Source of the DNA: HGM11416 sp964532155
GTDB lineage: Bacteria; Bacillota; Clostridia; Christensenellales; Borkfalkiaceae
Reading direction: 5' to 3'
DNA: 41,850 nt
Assembly (NCBI GenBank): GCA_964532155.1
Contig: CAZHGN010000010.1
Coordinates: 1 to 41,850 of the forward strand
Numbering within the stretch: position 1 is the first letter of the stretch; each line of letters begins with the position of its first letter. This document shows, piece by piece, positions 16,128 through 24,488 of this stretch. The notes beneath the pieces were generated by a model. The model saw only the letters and a program-made list of their open reading frames with translations. It did no database searches and was not told the origin of the DNA. The translations under genes and the position numbers were made by a program.

Positions 16128-17174
16128 CTATTCGCCGTCCGCAAGTTTTTTAATCTCTTCCAAAAATTTTTCTTCCGCACAAGCCACGCCTACGTTGGCA
16201 ATTATTTCGCCTTTTTTAAATATTACGCAGCGTTTTCCGTTGCCTGCAATTCCTATATCGCAAGCGCGCGCCTCGCCCGGACCGTTAACTATGCAACCCA
16301 TTACGGCGATTTTTAGCGGTTTTTTAACGTCCGCCACCATTCTTTCCACACGGTTAGCAAGGGCTATGCTGTCGTACTCCGTTCTTCCGCAAGTGGGACA
16401 AGCAATGACTTCCGCGCCCGGCTTGCCAAGTTCTAACGAGCGCAAAAGTTTAACGCCTGCAAGAACCTCTTCTTCGGGCGGAGCCGCCAAAGAATAGCGC
16501 AGAGTATCGCCAACGCCGTCAAGCAGTAACGCGCCTATCCCCGCGCTGCCTTTTATAAGACCGCTTTTAAGCGTTCCCGCCTCGGTTACGCCTATATGCA
16601 AGGGGTAATCGCACCGTTCGCGCAAGTATTTATAAGTTTTTACGGTTGTTTTGAGCGACGACGATTTTGCCGAAAGCACTATATCGCGCACGCCGAACCT
16701 CTCGAGCAAAGCCGCTTTCGCAAGGGCGCTTTCGGCTAAAGCCTCGCTTTCGTCCGAGTATTTTTGAGCAAACGCCTTTTCCAAACTGCCGCCGTTAGAG
16801 CCTACTCGGCAAGGCACGCCGTTACTCTTCAATGCGTCGGCAACTCGTTCAACGTTGGCGTCGATACCGATATTGCCGGGGTTTATCCTAATTTTATCCG
16901 CGCCGTTTTCTATCGCCGAAATTGCAAGCCTGTAATCGAAATGAATATCGGCGACGAGCGGTACCGAAATCTCGCGTTTTATCGCTTTAAGCGCGTTTGC
17001 ATCCTCTTGATCGCGTACAGTAACGCGCATAATATCGGCGCCGAGCGCGGTACAAGACCGTATTTGAGCGACGGTAGCCGCCACGTCCGCAGTGCGCGTA
17101 TTGCACATCGACTGCACCGTTATGGGATTGTCGCCGCCTATTTTAATTTTTCCGACTTGAATTTCAAAAGACAT
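16128..17174 (-). CDS. ispG: 4-hydroxy-3-methylbut-2-enyl diphosphate synthase (flavodoxin)
   Basis: A 348-residue IspG (GcpE) of the MEP isoprenoid pathway, converting MEcPP to HMBPP with a 4Fe-4S cluster. The TIM barrel begins IKIGGDNPITVQSMCNT. The cluster ligands are in CPTCGR and GCIVNGPGEA near the C-terminus. The start at 17174 is taken because GGAG lies six bases upstream; a TTG four codons earlier would overlap that site. It sits between coaX and the PolC-like gene. Confidence 0.96.
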   Translation of the reverse strand: MSFEIQVGKIKIGGDNPITVQSMCNTRTADVAATVAQIRSCTALGADIMRVTVRDQEDANALKAIKREISVPLVADIHFDYRLAISAIENGADKIRINPGNIGIDANVERVADALKSNGVPCRVGSNGGSLEKAFAQKYSDESEALAESALAKAALLERFGVRDIVLSAKSSSLKTTVKTYKYLRERCDYPLHIGVTEAGTLKSGLIKGSAGIGALLLDGVGDTLRYSLAAPPEEEVLAGVKLLRSLELGKPGAEVIACPTCGRTEYDSIALANRVERMVADVKKPLKIAVMGCIVNGPGEARACDIGIAGNGKRCVIFKKGEIIANVGVACAEEKFLEEIKKLADGE

Positions 17175-17237
17175 TTTTTTCTCCAAAAGTGCGGCAAATT
17201 AAATAATTATACCGTTAAAAATATACCGTTAATCGAC

Positions 17238-18044
17238 CTATAGCGCCGTTTTGTTACTTTTTCCGCAGTCGGAATTCATCTCGTAAAGCATGCGAAGACC
17301 GACGAGCGTCAGCGTTCTGTCGGTAACGTCGATATGCGCTTCTTCGGCGATAATGGAACCCAAGCCGCCGGTTGCAACCACAACGCAACCGTCGTCCGCC
17401 ACTCCGAGTTCTTTCTTCATCCTCGAAGTAATTCCGTCGACGAGCCCCGCAAAACCGTATAAAAGCCCGGCTTGCATATTGGTAACGGTATCCTTGCAAA
17501 TAACCTTGCCGGGAAGTTCGAGTTCGATATTGGGAAGCTTTGCCGTACCGTTTACAAGCGAATCGAGCGAGCCTTTTATACCGGGCGCGATAACGCCGCC
17601 TATGAGTTCGCCGCTCGTGCTTATCACGTTAAAGGTCGTGGCGGTGCCGAAGTCTATACAGATTATGGGTTTTTCGCCGCCGTAAAGTCTGTACGCCGCG
17701 ACCGAATTGACTATTCTATCCGCGCCGACTTCTTTTGGGCTGTCCACTCTGACGTTGAGTCCGGTTTTGATTCCGGGGCCTACCACGACGGGCTTTTTAG
17801 CAAAATAATATTCGCACATATGCTCCATCGTGTAGTTAAGTTGAGGTATGACCGAGGACATAATTATTCCGTCGATCTGCGTTTTATCGATAGATGCGGC
17901 ATCGAGCAGATCTCGCACGATAACGCCGTATTCGTCGGCGGTAGACGACCGCTTGGAAGCAACGCGGAAGGATGCGATAAGCGATTTGCCGTCGAAAACG
18001 CCGTATTTGATGTTTGTGTTTCCTATATCTATGCAGAGAATCAT
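17238..18044 (-). CDS. coaX: Type III pantothenate kinase
   Basis: A 268-residue CoaX catalysing the first step of coenzyme A synthesis. ASKHA-fold motifs: CIDIGNTNIKYGVFDG (phosphate 1), VDSPKEVGADRIVNSVAA, ICIDFGTATTFNVI (phosphate 2, catalytic Asp), GGVIAPGIKGSLDSL and VVATGGLGS. GAGGT precedes the ATG. It follows a membrane S component by 11 bases, which suggests that uptake and phosphorylation of pantothenate are coupled. The stop codon region (CTATAGGTCGATTAACGG) is a diverged copy of the dispersed stem-loop core. Confidence 0.95.
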   Translation of the reverse strand: MILCIDIGNTNIKYGVFDGKSLIASFRVASKRSSTADEYGVIVRDLLDAASIDKTQIDGIIMSSVIPQLNYTMEHMCEYYFAKKPVVVGPGIKTGLNVRVDSPKEVGADRIVNSVAAYRLYGGEKPIICIDFGTATTFNVISTSGELIGGVIAPGIKGSLDSLVNGTAKLPNIELELPGKVICKDTVTNMQAGLLYGFAGLVDGITSRMKKELGVADDGCVVVATGGLGSIIAEEAHIDVTDRTLTLVGLRMLYEMNSDCGKSNKTAL

Positions 18045-18055
18045 ATCGGGACCTC

Positions 18056-18640
18056 TTACTTTATTTTGATTTGTTTATACACCGTTTGAAGCGCCGGAGC
18101 GACGATTAGGTTAACGCCGAGCTCGGCAAAAAAGTTGAACGTAACGAGCGAAACGAGAATGAATACGAAAACGTTTTCGCCGCTCGCCATCGAATAAACC
18201 GAATTGGTCATGCACAGGCAACCGAGAACGAAAATCGCAGTGTTTACCACGGGCACGATTGCAGAAGCAACGAATACGGCGACGATTTCGCTCTTTTTGG
18301 CAACTAATTTATATACGATGCCGCACAGCCAGCCCGCCGCCGTCGTTTTTATAAGGCAAGTAAGCGTGGTAACGACCGGATCGCCGTTCCATATAAGCGC
18401 GTAAAACGCCGAGCCGCCGCCGATAACCTGAATAAGCACGACGACTCCGCTCGCAAAGCCCAAAAAAGCGCCGACGGACGGTCCAAAAATCATCGCGCCG
18501 AGCACTATAGGAATAAGCGTGAAATTAAGTTGAACGGGGCCGATCGCAATAACCGCGCCCACCGCTTGCAAAACTATGACGAGAGCGAGCAAAATCGCCG
18601 TACCCGTCAGCCGTTTAGCCGAAAGTTTACCGTTTTTCAT
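18056..18640 (-). CDS. ECF transporter S component, probably for pantothenate
   Basis: A 194-residue integral membrane protein with about six hydrophobic segments and the S-component pattern: N-terminal KRLTGTAILLALVIVLQAV, then IGPVQLNFTLIPIVLGAMIFGPSVGAFLGFASG. The family gives substrate specificity to ECF vitamin transporters that share an energising module encoded elsewhere. Pantothenate is inferred from its place directly upstream of coaX; the sequence alone does not prove it. GGAGG lies at ideal distance. It is the first gene of an ECF S-coaX-ispG-PolC-like operon with its own promoter. Confidence 0.85.
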   Translation of the reverse strand: MKNGKLSAKRLTGTAILLALVIVLQAVGAVIAIGPVQLNFTLIPIVLGAMIFGPSVGAFLGFASGVVVLIQVIGGGSAFYALIWNGDPVVTTLTCLIKTTAAGWLCGIVYKLVAKKSEIVAVFVASAIVPVVNTAIFVLGCLCMTNSVYSMASGENVFVFILVSLVTFNFFAELGVNLIVAPALQTVYKQIKIK

Positions 18641-18752
18641 AAAGCCTCCAATCGGATTCCCGAATAAGCCGCTTGCGCCGCCGAAGGATATCCGTCGAAA
18701 AAGAATAAAAATTTATAAGGTCGTTCCGACAACCGCCGTGAACGCCGCACTA

Positions 18753-18785
18753 AGTATATTATACTTAAAAAAAATATAAATGCAA
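18753..18785 (-). promoter_or_regulatory. Sigma-A promoter with overlapping palindrome, upstream of the ECF S gene
   Basis: TTGCAT (18780-18785), 16-base spacer and TATAAT (18758-18763). The -10 is embedded in a perfect 15-base inverted repeat AAGTATA-T-TATACTT (18753-18767), which could be an operator. The leader to the ATG is about 110 bases. Confidence 0.6.
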
Positions 18786-19004
18786 CTTATTTGCAAGCTC
18801 GGCAAAAAAACCGCCGTAAAAGGGTTAGCAAAAGCGTTCGCAAAAAACATGCAAAAGATTTGGCAAGCAAAACGGAAAAAGCAAGAAAAAAACAAAACGG
18901 TAACCTTTAACGAAGCGAACGCGTACAATATACTGACGGCAATAAATAAAGCCGATTTACAATTATTAACGGCAAAATATGCCGATTTACAAGGAGAGAA
19001 AATA

Positions 19005-19220
19005 ATGATAAACTGCTTCGGTCTTCCCGACAACAACTGTTATCTTTGGCTGCTCATAGTCGTTTTCCTTTGCTGCGGCGGTTGCGGTTGCATTGGCAAT
19101 ATCGTCGATAAACTTTGCGGTTGCGGCGCTCTGTTACCTTTACTTCTCGTATTGCTTTGCTGCTGCGGCGGCGATAAACCGCCCAGAGAACCCAAGTTCC
19201 CCGGTTGCGGCTGCAAATAA
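19005..19220 (+). CDS. Small cysteine- and glycine-rich protein (chorion-like high-cysteine family)
   Basis: A 71-residue protein with about 15 cysteines. An NNCYLWLLIVVF hydrophobic stretch leads into CCGGCGCIG, then KLCGCGALLPLLLVLLCCCGG and a tail ending GCGCK. It resembles the Clostridial small proteins annotated as chorion class high-cysteine proteins, whose function is not established. Start at 19005 is fixed by AAGGAGAG seven bases upstream; an in-frame extension back to 18780 lacks a site and is Lys-rich unlike the rest. It is the only plus-strand gene between the two housekeeping clusters and has its own terminator. A role in spore or envelope structure is possible but unproven. Confidence 0.8.
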   Translation: MINCFGLPDNNCYLWLLIVVFLCCGGCGCIGNIVDKLCGCGALLPLLLVLLCCCGGDKPPREPKFPGCGCK

Positions 19221-19251
19221 TCTAATAACTAAGCTACATATCCTCCAAAAA

Positions 19252-19282
19252 AAGGTCGCCCCGTTCGAGGCGACCTTGTTTT
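19252..19282 (+). terminator. Intrinsic terminator of the cysteine-rich gene
   Basis: AAGGTCGCC and GGCGACCTT form a perfect nine-base stem around CCGTTCGA, followed by GTTTTA. It lies 31 bases after the stop. Confidence 0.9.
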
Positions 19283-19317
19283 ATGGCAAACGATATAAAT
19301 TCTATTGTTTTTTTTTA

Positions 19318-19349
19318 CAAAAAAGCCGCCTATAAGTCGATTATCGGCA
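19318..19349 (-). terminator. recO terminator formed by a copy of the dispersed stem-loop
   Basis: On the minus strand the stem GCC-ATAA / TTAT-GGC with loop TCGAC is followed by GGCTTTTTTG. It lies 25 bases after the recO stop. 24 bases are identical to 3104-3127. Confidence 0.75.
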
Positions 19350-19373
19350 GTTTTAAAAGAAACGAGGCGCGTC

Positions 19374-20093
19374 TTACGGCAAGGTTGTTAGTTCTTCGAG
19401 CGCACAAATATATTCGCCCGTTTTCAGCCTAAAATAATAGTTCAAAAACTTTAATAAATACTTGACCGACGAAAGGTCGACCGCCTCGCCGCAAGCGACA
19501 GCCGAAAGCGCCGCCGCCGTTTCCGGTCGTATTTCCCTAAGCCCCGCGGTTGCGCATTCCTCACACAAAACCTCGGCGTTTTCAGAATCGAAATACGCCT
19601 GACTGATTTTTTGGGCGGGCTTGCCGCAAACCGCGCAATCGCCGCCGCCGAGCGAATAGCCCGAAGCAACCGTTTGTGCGTATAAAAAGTCGGCGAGCAC
19701 GCGCTCGGGCAAATTTTCGCCGTAATTTAGTTTTTTTAAGGCGTCTACAATAGCAAAAAACGTATTGCCGCCCTCACAATCGCTTTCGGTAAACTTTAAA
19801 GCGTACTCCAAAACGCAAGTTCCGGCGTAAAAAGCGTGAAGGTCGAGACGAATTTTATAAAAACTTTCGAGTTCGGTCGCGCTCGTAACGGTAAGCCTAT
19901 CGCCTTTTTCGCTTAAAACGTACTCTGCAAAACAAAAAGGCTGAGCACAAAAACTCAGTTTTGCCCCCTGCCTTTTTACACCGCGAACGCACGCGCCGAC
20001 AAGCCCCCTTTCGAGCGAATAGAGGGTAATCATTTTATCGTTGTCGCGGTAATCCACGCTTTTTAACGCAATAGCGTTTAACTTGATTTCCAT
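19374..20093 (-). CDS. recO: DNA repair protein RecO
   Basis: A 239-residue RecO that loads RecA with RecR in gap repair. The N-terminal OB fold starts MEIKLNAIALKSVDYRDNDKM and continues LYSLERGLVGACVRGVKR. The central zinc-finger motif CAVCGK (about 154-159) with a second CEEC pair (about 177-180) is intact. It follows yqzL and era, as in Bacillus. The last residues (ALEELTTLP) are followed by a terminator made from the dispersed stem-loop. Confidence 0.93.
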   Translation of the reverse strand: MEIKLNAIALKSVDYRDNDKMITLYSLERGLVGACVRGVKRQGAKLSFCAQPFCFAEYVLSEKGDRLTVTSATELESFYKIRLDLHAFYAGTCVLEYALKFTESDCEGGNTFFAIVDALKKLNYGENLPERVLADFLYAQTVASGYSLGGGDCAVCGKPAQKISQAYFDSENAEVLCEECATAGLREIRPETAAALSAVACGEAVDLSSVKYLLKFLNYYFRLKTGEYICALEELTTLP

Positions 20094-20136
20094 AAGAACG
20101 TCTGCGCGAGCGGAAGAATTAACGACTTTTTATACG

Positions 20137-20253
20137 TTATTCTTCATCCGTCGGCCCCTTAAGCTTTTTATACAGTTCGTAATAGACGGGGTTTCCCGTA
20201 GTTTCAAATATTCGCCAAGCGATATCCTCGGGCGAAGAAGGTTTTTTCTTCAT
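20137..20253 (-). CDS. yqzL: YqzL-like small protein (38 aa)
   Basis: A 38-residue protein lying between era and recO, where Bacillus has yqzL. It has the family pattern around EDIAWRIFETTGNPVYYELY with a short charged tail ending GPTDEE. The translation initiation signal is weak (GGCG upstream), and a second in-frame ATG at 20259 (reading MGMKK) is an alternative start. Function is unknown for the whole family; identity rests on motif and position. Confidence 0.75.
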   Translation of the reverse strand: MKKKPSSPEDIAWRIFETTGNPVYYELYKKLKGPTDEE

Positions 20254-20330
20254 GCCCATATTTTACGCCGCGCGAGTTTTTTTATTCGCTTTTTGCAATG
20301 AATTTCAGTATAAAAATCGACGCATAAACC

Positions 20331-20363
20331 AAAAAAGACGGTCTATAAGTCGATTATCGACGT
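20331..20363 (-). terminator. era terminator formed by a variant of the dispersed stem-loop
   Basis: On the minus strand GTC-ATAA / TTAT-GAC with the same TCGAC loop is followed by CGTCTTTTTT. Compared with the recO copy the closing pair changed from C-G to T-A on both sides, so the stem is conserved. It starts about 13 bases after the era stop. Confidence 0.75.
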
Positions 20364-20375
20364 TTTGCGTTACAA

Positions 20376-21281
20376 TTAACGGTTGCCATCGTCGCCGTCG
20401 TAGCCGTATTCGTGCAAGCGGTCGGGACGGTTGCGCCAATCGGTTTTAACCTTTACGTACACTTCGAGGAAAACTTTCGCGTTAAGGAATTTTTCCATAC
20501 CCGCTCTGGCAAACGCCGCCGTTTCCTTTAAAGCCTTGCCCTGCTTGCCGATAATTATCGCTTTGTGGTTAGGTTTTTCGCAAACGATATCGAGATTTAC
20601 GTAATAACTTCCGCTGTCTCTGCGCTCGAAAGTGTTTATTACGACGGCAACGCCGTGCGGAATTTCCTTATCGTATTTTAAAAGTATTTTTTCGCGCATT
20701 ATTTCGGCTATCATAAATTTTTCGCTCTTGTCGGATATGATATCTTCCGAAATAATCGGCTCGCCCTCGGGCAAATTATCTTTCAAAAGCCCCAAAAGCT
20801 TTTTGACGTTCTTGCCCGTTCTCGACGAAATCGCCGTAACGCATATAACCTTATCGGACGGAAGTTCGCCTATTTCGAGCGCAACCTCGGGAATACGCTC
20901 GTCCGGCGTAATGTCCGTTTTCGTAAGCGCAATAATCATTTTATATTCGCCGCGGTTCACAAATCGGTCTATAAGCTCTTTATCTTCACTTTTCAAGCCG
21001 TCGTGCGCGTCGATAAGCATCAATACGAGGTCGACGTCGTCCGCCGTCCTCACCGCGGTTTTTTGCATGCGTTCGTTCAGTAACGACGACGCTTTATAAA
21101 TGCCGGGCGTGTCCTGAAAAACTATTTGACAGTCGTCCGAATTATATACCGCGAGTATGCGATCTCTCGTAGTTTGCGGCTTAGGCGATACGATGCTCAC
21201 CTTTTCGCCGACGATGACGTTTATCAGCGTGGACTTACCCGCGTTTGCGCGCCCCACAACTGCAACCGTTCCGCTTCTCAT
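20376..21281 (-). CDS. era: GTPase Era
   Basis: A 301-residue Ras-like GTPase that binds 16S rRNA during 30S maturation. Walker A is GRANAGKST (most Era proteins have GRPNVGKS, so two residues vary). Then come PQTTRDRI (G2), DTPGI (G3), LTKTD (G4, usually NKxD), the EIIREK-like MIAEIMREKIL, and the KH domain with IIGKQGKALKETAAFARAGMEKFL. The perfect AGGAGA site fixes the start. The C-terminal YGYDGDDGNR is hydrophilic. Confidence 0.95.
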   Translation of the reverse strand: MRSGTVAVVGRANAGKSTLINVIVGEKVSIVSPKPQTTRDRILAVYNSDDCQIVFQDTPGIYKASSLLNERMQKTAVRTADDVDLVLMLIDAHDGLKSEDKELIDRFVNRGEYKMIIALTKTDITPDERIPEVALEIGELPSDKVICVTAISSRTGKNVKKLLGLLKDNLPEGEPIISEDIISDKSEKFMIAEIMREKILLKYDKEIPHGVAVVINTFERRDSGSYYVNLDIVCEKPNHKAIIIGKQGKALKETAAFARAGMEKFLNAKVFLEVYVKVKTDWRNRPDRLHEYGYDGDDGNR

Positions 21282-21310
21282 TTGATTCTCCTCTAAATTT
21301 TTTCCGTAAA

Positions 21311-21784
21311 TTATCTGGTTTTGTCGAGCAAGGAAAGAATTTCCTCTTCTTTTTGGCGCATTTCGGCTTTATCCTCGTCCTTTTCGTGGTCGTATCCGAA
21401 TAAATGGAGCATTCCGTGAACGGCAAGATAGTAAAGTTCGCGCTCGAAAGAATGACCGTACTCTTCGGCTTGCTCGCGTGCGCGGTCGGTACAGATCATG
21501 ACGGAGCCTAAAAACACGGCTCCGCTTTCGGGATCGATATCGAAAGGATAATTGCGTTTTTTTACTATTTCGCCCGCCGAAACGCCAGCCGCCGGGAACG
21601 ACAAAACGTCAGTAACGGAATCTACCGAGCGATTTTCCTTATTGAGCGCGCGTATCTCGTCTTTCTCGCAAAAGCAGATTTCCGCCGCCAAATTAACCCT
21701 TTGTTTAAGCGATTTATGAACGACTTCGCCGAACTTAACTCGGTCTATAAGTCCGTTATCGCAACTTATAAGCAATTTAGCCAT
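21311..21784 (-). CDS. ybeY: Endoribonuclease YbeY (rRNA maturation factor)
   Basis: A 157-residue zinc metalloprotein for 16S rRNA 3' processing. The signature HGMLHLFGYDHEKDED contains the three metal-binding histidines; upstream are NRSVDSVTDVLSFP and LGSVMICTDRAREQAEEYGHSFE. GGAGG precedes the ATG. The codons for DNGLIDR at its N-terminus contain a coding-strand copy of the stem-loop core (21745-21761). It lies between pgpH and era, with the usual dgkA and cdd genes missing. Confidence 0.95.
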   Translation of the reverse strand: MAKLLISCDNGLIDRVKFGEVVHKSLKQRVNLAAEICFCEKDEIRALNKENRSVDSVTDVLSFPAAGVSAGEIVKKRNYPFDIDPESGAVFLGSVMICTDRAREQAEEYGHSFERELYYLAVHGMLHLFGYDHEKDEDKAEMRQKEEEILSLLDKTR

Positions 21785-21831
21785 GCCAAAACCTCCAAAA
21801 ATTTTTATCCGTTTTTTATTAACCGTAAAGG

Positions 21832-23403
21832 TTACTTGCCCGCCCTCGTGTCCTTTTTGAGTTCGGGGTATTTAACCCTATCGTGATAAACGCTTCCGAG
21901 CGCCTGAGTGATCGTAACCTTAATAATATCGAGTTCTCTTATGGTAATATCGCAATCGTCGAACTGACGGAAACGAATAAGTCTTTCGTCGATAATAGCC
22001 TTGACCATTTTTTCAACGCTTTGATGCGAGCGATCGGAAAGGGATCTTACAGCCGCCTCGCAACCGTCGCAAATCATAATAATCGCGGCAATTTTGCTCT
22101 GCGGTATGGGACCGGGATAGGAAAAGTCCTTTTCGCGCAGTCTTTCCTCCGTATACTTAGACGCCTCGGAATAGAAATATCTTATAAGCAGCGTGCCGTG
22201 ATGCTGTTCGGCGACGTCCGCAAGAATTTTGGGCAAGTGGTACTTATTGATGTAAGTAGCGCCGTCGTGCGCGTGCGAGCGGATAATATCGGTGGAAAGT
22301 TCGGGCGAAAGTTCGCTGTGCGGATTAAAGCCCTTTTGGTTTTCCGAAAAATATTCGGGCTGTTTGAGCTTGCCTATATCGTGATAATAAGCGGCGGCAC
22401 GTGCAAGCAACGCGTTCTCGCCGATCGCGGTGGCGCAAGACTCGGCAAGCGTGGAAACGGTAAGCGAATGGTTAAACGTACCTTCCGCCTCGTCGCGCAA
22501 ACGCTTTATAGGCGGATATTTATGGTCGGTTATTTCCGAAAGTCTATAGTTAGTCAGCACGTTGAAAAGCTTTTCGTAAAAGGGCAAAATCGCCATCATT
22601 AAAATAACGGACGACATACCCGACGTAAAGCCGATCGCCGCCTGCGCGAGCATACCCGAAAGAGTGCTCGTTTCAAGGCACCAAATGCAGATGATAATGG
22701 GCACGGAAATAACGAAGCCCATAAAGAATACCTTTATTCTGGACGAAACGTACGACACGAGATAGATCGCAAGAATACCCGTCGTTACGCCGATAATGAG
22801 CGGAGCGCACCCGGCAAGATAACCGATGGTAACGCCGTCGAGTACGAAATTTAGCAAGCAGAATACGAAATTGATAATGACCGCAGACCGCCTATTGACG
22901 AGAAGCAGCACCATAAGACCGCAAAATGCGGCGGGGCGCGCGTAAACGTTGAAATATTTTCCGAGCACGAACGAGATGATAAGTCCCAACGCAAGCAAGG
23001 AAAATAGCATCAGAATGTTTTTCGTCGACTTGATAAAATCGTTCTGTTCGAAAAAGAAAAACAAATAAAGCGTGCCGAAAACGAATACTACCGAAAGTGC
23101 GGCGTAAATAAAATTCCTAAGCTTTTCGCCGTCCTTAAAATAGTCGATAACCCCGGAAAAACTACCCTCGCTCACGAAGATCGCAATGCCGAACAGCACG
23201 ACGAAAAACACCGCGTTAAGCGCGAAAAGGGATATCGTGCGGGCGTAATCCCCCTTCATCCACCCTTTCACGCGCGGCGAACCTTTGCGTTTAAGCCACT
23301 CCTCGGCACGCTGTTTTTTCTTGCGCTCCTTTCTAACGTCCTTGGTAACGTCCTCGGTATCCGCCGCAGTCGACGCGGCTTGATTATTTTCGTTATAATC
23401 CAT
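21832..23403 (-). CDS. PgpH-type 7TM-HD phosphodiesterase lacking the extracellular domain
   Basis: A 523-residue membrane protein. A basic N-terminus is followed by a helix at about 57-78, then further helices to about 280, and a cytosolic HD domain with His312 (FNHSL), HDIGK (341-345), SHAHDGA and EQHHG. PgpH relatives hydrolyse cyclic di-AMP; that activity is inferred. Typical PgpH/YqfF has about 700 residues with a large extracellular 7TMR-HDED domain after the first helix. Here only about 20 residues (EGSFSGVIDYFKDGEKLRN) fill that place. The position between phoH and ybeY and the GAGG site support a functional orthologue. Confidence 0.88.
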   Translation of the reverse strand: MDYNENNQAASTAADTEDVTKDVRKERKKKQRAEEWLKRKGSPRVKGWMKGDYARTISLFALNAVFFVVLFGIAIFVSEGSFSGVIDYFKDGEKLRNFIYAALSVVFVFGTLYLFFFFEQNDFIKSTKNILMLFSLLALGLIISFVLGKYFNVYARPAAFCGLMVLLLVNRRSAVIINFVFCLLNFVLDGVTIGYLAGCAPLIIGVTTGILAIYLVSYVSSRIKVFFMGFVISVPIIICIWCLETSTLSGMLAQAAIGFTSGMSSVILMMAILPFYEKLFNVLTNYRLSEITDHKYPPIKRLRDEAEGTFNHSLTVSTLAESCATAIGENALLARAAAYYHDIGKLKQPEYFSENQKGFNPHSELSPELSTDIIRSHAHDGATYINKYHLPKILADVAEQHHGTLLIRYFYSEASKYTEERLREKDFSYPGPIPQSKIAAIIMICDGCEAAVRSLSDRSHQSVEKMVKAIIDERLIRFRQFDDCDITIRELDIIKVTITQALGSVYHDRVKYPELKKDTRAGK

Positions 23404-23482
23404 ATATAAACCTCATTTAAAGTCCGACCGAATCACCGAGCCGTGTGCTTTTGCGCAATCGGCGCGGCTTGCCGAACCTTAT

Positions 23483-24484
23483 TTATACCGTAGTTTTTTT
23501 ATCGGGCTTACCGCCCTTTTTATCCTTTGCCTCTTCCTCTTCGGCGTACGCCTTTATTATGCGCATAACGAGCGGATTACGCACGACGTCCTTGCCGCTC
23601 AGTTCGACGGTGCTTATCCCCTCGACGTTTTTCAAAAGCCGAACGGCATGCTTTAAACCGCTCGCCTTGCCGTCGGGTAAATCGATCTGCGTTACGTCGC
23701 CGGTAATTACCATGCGACTGCCCTCGCCCATACGCGTTAAAAACATCTTCATCTGCTCGCGCGTGGTGTTTTGCGCCTCGTCGAGAATGATAAACGCTTC
23801 GGACAGCGTTCTTCCGCGCATATACGCAAGGGGCGCAACCTCGATACTGCCGCGCTCGATAAGTTTTTGATAGGTTTCCGCGCCGAGCATTTCTTGCAAA
23901 GCGTCGTAAAGCGGTCTTAAATAAGGATCGACCTTAGACTGCAAGTCGCCGGGCAAAAAACCCAACCTTTCGCCCGCTTCGACGGCGGGGCGTGTAAGGA
24001 TAATCTTGTCGACCTCTTTATTCTTATACGCGGCGACCGCCATGGCAACGGCAAGATATGTTTTGCCGGTGCCCGCGGGCCCCACGGCAAAGGTGATTTG
24101 CGAACGCCTAATCGCGTCGATATACCGCTTTTGCCCGAGCGTTTTATACTTAATCTGCTTGCCGTGCGCGGTAACGGCGATAACGCCGCTCATGACTTTC
24201 GCAAGGTCGTCGGCGTTGCCCTCTTTTGCAAGCTCGACGCAGTAAATTATTCTGCCGACGTCGAGCGACTCGCCTTTCTTGACAAGCTCGACCATTTTTT
24301 CTAAAGCGGAAACGCAAACGTCCACGCTCACGCCGTCTCCCTTGACGGTTATTTCGTTCCCGAAAACGGATACGCTCGCCAACGTTTCGCGCTCGAGCGT
24401 CGCGAGATTTTCGTCGAACACTCCCACTATCGCCGACAACTCGCCGTGATCGGATATTTCAATTTTACGGACGCATTCTTTCAA
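23483..24484 (-). CDS. phoH: PhoH family ATPase (PhoH-L)
   Basis: A 333-residue cytoplasmic P-loop ATPase. Walker A is FAVGPAGTGKTYLAVAMAV, Walker B AFIILDEAQNT, followed by RMGEGSRMVITGDVTQIDLP. The N-terminal 100 residues are the small accessory domain seen in Firmicutes PhoH. The start codon is TTG, chosen because GGAGG lies eight bases upstream and the nearer ATG is out of frame with a stop. It follows yqfD by four bases and precedes pgpH, the canonical order. Its cellular role is not firmly known; RNA-related functions have been proposed. Confidence 0.92.
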   Translation of the reverse strand: MKECVRKIEISDHGELSAIVGVFDENLATLERETLASVSVFGNEITVKGDGVSVDVCVSALEKMVELVKKGESLDVGRIIYCVELAKEGNADDLAKVMSGVIAVTAHGKQIKYKTLGQKRYIDAIRRSQITFAVGPAGTGKTYLAVAMAVAAYKNKEVDKIILTRPAVEAGERLGFLPGDLQSKVDPYLRPLYDALQEMLGAETYQKLIERGSIEVAPLAYMRGRTLSEAFIILDEAQNTTREQMKMFLTRMGEGSRMVITGDVTQIDLPDGKASGLKHAVRLLKNVEGISTVELSGKDVVRNPLVMRIIKAYAEEEEAKDKKGGKPDKKTTV

Positions 24485-24488
24485 CGCA

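Noticed and set aside
18780..19004. N-terminal extension of the cysteine-rich protein
   Set aside because: Lys-rich composition unlike the rest, no ribosome binding site at the upstream ATG, whereas AAGGAGAG sits directly before the ATG at 19005.
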